A stretch of 7,704 nucleotides of DNA from Firmicutes bacterium UBA5420. GTDB lineage: Bacteria > Bacillota > Limnochordia > Darwinibacteriales > Darwinibacteriaceae. Under the pieces are notes generated by a model that was not told where the DNA came from, did no database searches, and saw only the letters and a list, made by a program, of their open reading frames with translations. The first letter of the stretch is position 1; the number at the start of each line of letters is the position of its first letter. Below, piece after piece: positions 5,805 through 7,704 of the stretch. Both the position numbers and the translations under genes were made by a program. Location of the stretch: the NCBI GenBank assembly GCA_002409455.1, contig DHNI01000100.1, positions 13,612-21,315 on the forward strand. The letters run 5' to 3'.

Positions 5805-5845
5805 TTCTTCTGCGAAGAAGCCCCTCGGATCGCTCCATGGGGCTT
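5805..5845 (-). repeat. Two adjoining hairpins in the leader of the EAL-HDOD gene
   Basis: AAGCCCC (5818-5824) pairs with GGGGCTT (5839-5845). Inside, GGA and TCC add a further 3 bp around a TCGC loop. Next to it, TTCTTC (5805-5810) pairs with GAAGAA (5814-5819), and the two stems share two bases. On the minus strand the stems lie just after the stop of the FMN-domain remnant (5861) and before the ribosome site of the mini-ORF. The first stem may be the old terminator of that lost gene, but no real T tract follows. Confidence 0.45.
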
Positions 5846-5846
5846 G

Positions 5847-5875
5847 ATTATGCCAGGACTTTACTTTCCTTGTAA
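5847..5875 (-). promoter_or_regulatory. Predicted promoter of the EAL-HDOD gene
   Basis: On the minus strand TTACAA (5875-5870, 3 of 6 matches) is followed after 17 bases by CATAAT (5852-5847, 5 of 6), which is preceded by TG at 5855-5854 as in an extended -10 promoter. Transcription would start near 5840 and give a leader of about 115 bases before ATG 5725. The promoter overlaps the end of the FMN-domain remnant. Confidence 0.4.
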
Positions 5876-5962
5876 GGCATTTACGATAGCCTTTTGCAAG
5901 GCCTTGGTGGTCACAGTAGCTCCGGAAACACTAATCCTGCAGACACCGAAATTTGCCCTCGA
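5861..5962 (-). pseudogene. C-terminal remnant of an FMN-binding (RnfG/NqrC-type) domain
   Basis: The minus strand has 33 sense codons between a TAA at 5965-5963 and a TAA at 5863-5861. They end VSGATVTTKALQKAIVNALQ followed by GK. SGATxT followed by an Ala-rich helix is the characteristic end of the FMN_bind domain, where the Thr of SGAT is the residue flavinylated by ApbE in RnfG, NqrC and related proteins. No start codon with a ribosome site precedes it, and the rest of the domain is missing. The Asp usually found three residues before the Ser is Ile here. It is therefore best read as a decayed gene end, truncated where the upstream region of the amidohydrolase gene now lies. The match rests on a short motif, so coincidence is not excluded. 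Confidence 0.5.
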
Positions 5963-5969
5963 TTAACAG

Positions 5970-6006
5970 GGATTCAAATAGCGGTGCAGAAATGTTGGAT
6001 TCAACA
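5970..6006 (+). repeat. GGATTCAA direct repeat and small dyad upstream of the amidohydrolase
   Basis: GGATTCAA occurs at 5970-5977 and again at 5997-6004, 27 bases apart. The second copy sits in the dyad TGTTG-GATT-CAACA (5993-6006). They lie 33-69 bases before the amidohydrolase start, where a regulator could bind. No convincing -35/-10 pair was found in 5960-6030. The repeats are short and may be chance. Confidence 0.25.
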
Positions 6007-6038
6007 GACTATTTCGCCAAAAAATGGAGGTTACATTG

Positions 6039-7670
6039 ATGACAGCACAAATAAAGCCCACCCAGGTTTTCTATAATGCCAAGATTATCACCCTCGATCC
6101 CTACCAGCCCCAGGCCGAAGCCATGGCACTTGCAGGGGAACACATTTTGGCGCTAGGTACGAATGAAGGGATCAAAGCTCTGGCCGGTGAAGATACCGAA
6201 GCCCACGATCTGCATAGCCAAGTGATTGTGCCTGGTTTCAACGATAGCCATATGCATCTAATTAACCTGGGGCAAGGCATGGACGGTGTGGATTTGACCA
6301 AGGCCCGTTCTGCAGCGGACATGATCCGCCTTGGCCAAGAATATGAAGAAAGGAATCCTAGTCATACTTGGATCCTTGGCCGTGGTTTTAACGATGAAAC
6401 CTTTAACCGCAAAGCTCTCCCTACTAGAGACGAGTTGGATCAGATTTCCCAAGCCAAACCCGTGTTGTTTACCCGAGTCTGTGGGCATATCTGTATCGCC
6501 AACTCCAAAGCACTTGAGATGGCCGGAATTAATGCACACACGACCGATCCTTCTGGTGGGAGCTTAGATCGAGATGAAGAAACTGGAGAGCCCACTGGTG
6601 TTCTGCGAGAGAACGCCATCGGTATGGTTAGGCGCCTAATCCCATCGCCGACGATTGATGACTTGAAGCGGGTGATCCGTATTGCAGGCCAGGCCGCAGC
6701 ATCCTTTGGCCTAACTACGGTACAGAGCAATGATCTTAACGGCGCTCGAACACTGGCCAACCGCCTAGAGGCCTATGGCCAATTGGTGGATGCAGATGAG
6801 CTGCCGATCAGGGTGGAACTGCAATCTACCATGCCCACCCCAGGGGAGCTGAACACCTACTTAAGAGTAAAAAAGGAGCACTCCTCCCTTGGATCTAGGG
6901 TTACTCTCGGGCCCTTAAAACTTTTTGCTGACGGTTCCCTAGGTGGCCGCACCGCAGCCCTTACGCATCCTTATGCTGATGATCCCACTACTTCTGGAAT
7001 GGCTATCTATATCCAAGATGAACTGGATGAACTGGTACGAATGGCTGCGCATGCTAACCTACAAGTTGCCATCCATGCCATTGGCGATCGGGCCATGGAT
7101 ATGGTCATGGATAGCTATGAAAAGGCTCAGTTGGCCGAACCACATTGGATTGCCCGCCCCAGGATCATCCATGCCCAAATCACAAGATATGATCAACTAG
7201 AGCGCATGGCGAGGCTCGGCGTTGTCTGCGATATTCAACCTATCTTTGTTCCCACAGACCTGCATTTTGTGGAGGCAAGAATAGGGTTTGATAGGGCCAA
7301 GTACGCCTATGCCTGGAAAACCATGCAGAAACTAGGTATCCATACCGCAGGCGGATCCGATTGCCCAGTGGAATCCTGCAATCCTCTATGGGGAATGCAT
7401 GCTGCCATAACCCGCCAAGACCAAGACGGGTATCCCGACGCAGGATGGCACCCCGCAGAATGCCTTACAGCCCTAGAAGCACTCGCCCTCTTTACAAAGG
7501 GAGCAGCCTACGCGGCCCATGAAGAAGATATCAAGGGCACCTTAAGCGTAGGGAAGCTCGCTGATTTTGTAGTCTTGCCTAAGGATCCAACGCAAGTTGA
7601 ACCCGCAGAACTTCTCACGATGAAGGTTCAAGCCACCTATGTGGGCGGTCAAAAAGTCTTTTCACTATAG
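6039..7670 (+). CDS. Metal-dependent amidohydrolase, Amidohydrolase_3 / YtcJ type
   Basis: The 543-residue product has the full layout of the YtcJ-like group (500-560 residues usual). It has a small N-terminal beta-sandwich half (about 8-62), then PGFNDSHMHL (65-74) with metal ligands H71 and H73. K294 in GPLKLFADGS, H346 in AIHAIGDRA, H378 in RIIHAQ and D441 in GGSDCPVE complete the metal and catalytic set of the TIM barrel; by family analogy K294 is the candidate bridging lysine. The C-terminal half of the sandwich ends with GKLADFVVL. There is no signal peptide. Relatives hydrolyse N-substituted formamides or other amides, but most are uncharacterised and the substrate cannot be inferred. 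ATG 6039 follows GGAGG (6026-6030) at 8 bases; the in-frame ATG 6024 lies before that site and is rejected. No partner gene is visible downstream within the window. Confidence 0.93.
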   Translation: MTAQIKPTQVFYNAKIITLDPYQPQAEAMALAGEHILALGTNEGIKALAGEDTEAHDLHSQVIVPGFNDSHMHLINLGQGMDGVDLTKARSAADMIRLGQEYEERNPSHTWILGRGFNDETFNRKALPTRDELDQISQAKPVLFTRVCGHICIANSKALEMAGINAHTTDPSGGSLDRDEETGEPTGVLRENAIGMVRRLIPSPTIDDLKRVIRIAGQAAASFGLTTVQSNDLNGARTLANRLEAYGQLVDADELPIRVELQSTMPTPGELNTYLRVKKEHSSLGSRVTLGPLKLFADGSLGGRTAALTHPYADDPTTSGMAIYIQDELDELVRMAAHANLQVAIHAIGDRAMDMVMDSYEKAQLAEPHWIARPRIIHAQITRYDQLERMARLGVVCDIQPIFVPTDLHFVEARIGFDRAKYAYAWKTMQKLGIHTAGGSDCPVESCNPLWGMHAAITRQDQDGYPDAGWHPAECLTALEALALFTKGAAYAAHEEDIKGTLSVGKLADFVVLPKDPTQVEPAELLTMKVQATYVGGQKVFSL

Positions 7671-7704
7671 CCAAATTAACGAAATTCGTCAAATTGATCG
7701 AGGG

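Noticed and set aside
5710..5838. 42-codon minus-strand ORF starting MERSEGLLRRRIRRRLAYDG and overlapping the EAL-HDOD start
   Set aside because: It has no ribosome site. Its Arg run is the purine-rich hairpin and ribosome-site region read as codons, and no family is recognisable.
7671..7704. ACGAAATTCGT dyad after the amidohydrolase as a terminator
   Set aside because: The arms are 5 bp and AT-rich with no T tract; the window ends before anything decisive.
1..7704. CRISPR array, tRNA, rRNA, insertion sequence or phage module
   Set aside because: No spaced repeat series, cloverleaf, transposase or terminal inverted repeats were seen on either strand.

Overview
The window reads as chromosomal DNA from an anaerobic or microaerophilic, Gram-positive-type bacterium, most likely Bacillota (Clostridia or a related class). 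This is inferred from the flavodiiron protein and classical rubrerythrin, the strong GGAGG-type ribosome sites, the EAL-HDOD protein of YuxH type, the single-domain secreted polysaccharide deacetylase and the moderate GC content. No RNA gene, CRISPR array, transposase or prophage gene was seen.

Layout. 1-307 (minus) is the N-terminus of an RND/MMPL-type exporter that runs off the left edge. It is joined by a 4-base TTGA overlap to a TetR-family repressor gene (304-894, minus). The region 895-1052 holds a perfect 8+8 bp dyad set inside the tetR promoter, a likely autoregulatory operator. A small 2H phosphoesterase of the 2'-5' RNA ligase type is divergent from it (1053-1553, plus). Next come a flavodiiron protein gene with its own sigma-A-like promoter (1637-2830, plus) and a convergent rubrerythrin gene (2939-3472, minus). 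Two hairpins lie between these two stop codons. Together they form an O2/NO and peroxide detoxification pair.

A secreted polysaccharide deacetylase (3724-4527, plus) follows a leader that can fold. Its 3' end overlaps by 53 bases, antisense, the 3' end of an EAL-HDOD signalling protein gene (4475-5725, minus). The stretch 5726-6038 is not empty. It holds a predicted promoter and leader for the EAL-HDOD gene, with a 8-residue mini-ORF behind a strong ribosome site. It also holds what looks like the C-terminal remnant of an FMN-binding (RnfG/NqrC-type) domain on the minus strand. The window closes with a complete amidohydrolase of the YtcJ type (6039-7670, plus).

Apart from the TetR-exporter pair and the FprA-rubrerythrin pair, the genes look like independent transcription units. 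I do not see a multi-gene novel system. The best leads are the operator architecture at 926-967, the FMN-domain relic at 5861-5962, and the mini-ORF leader of the EAL-HDOD gene.
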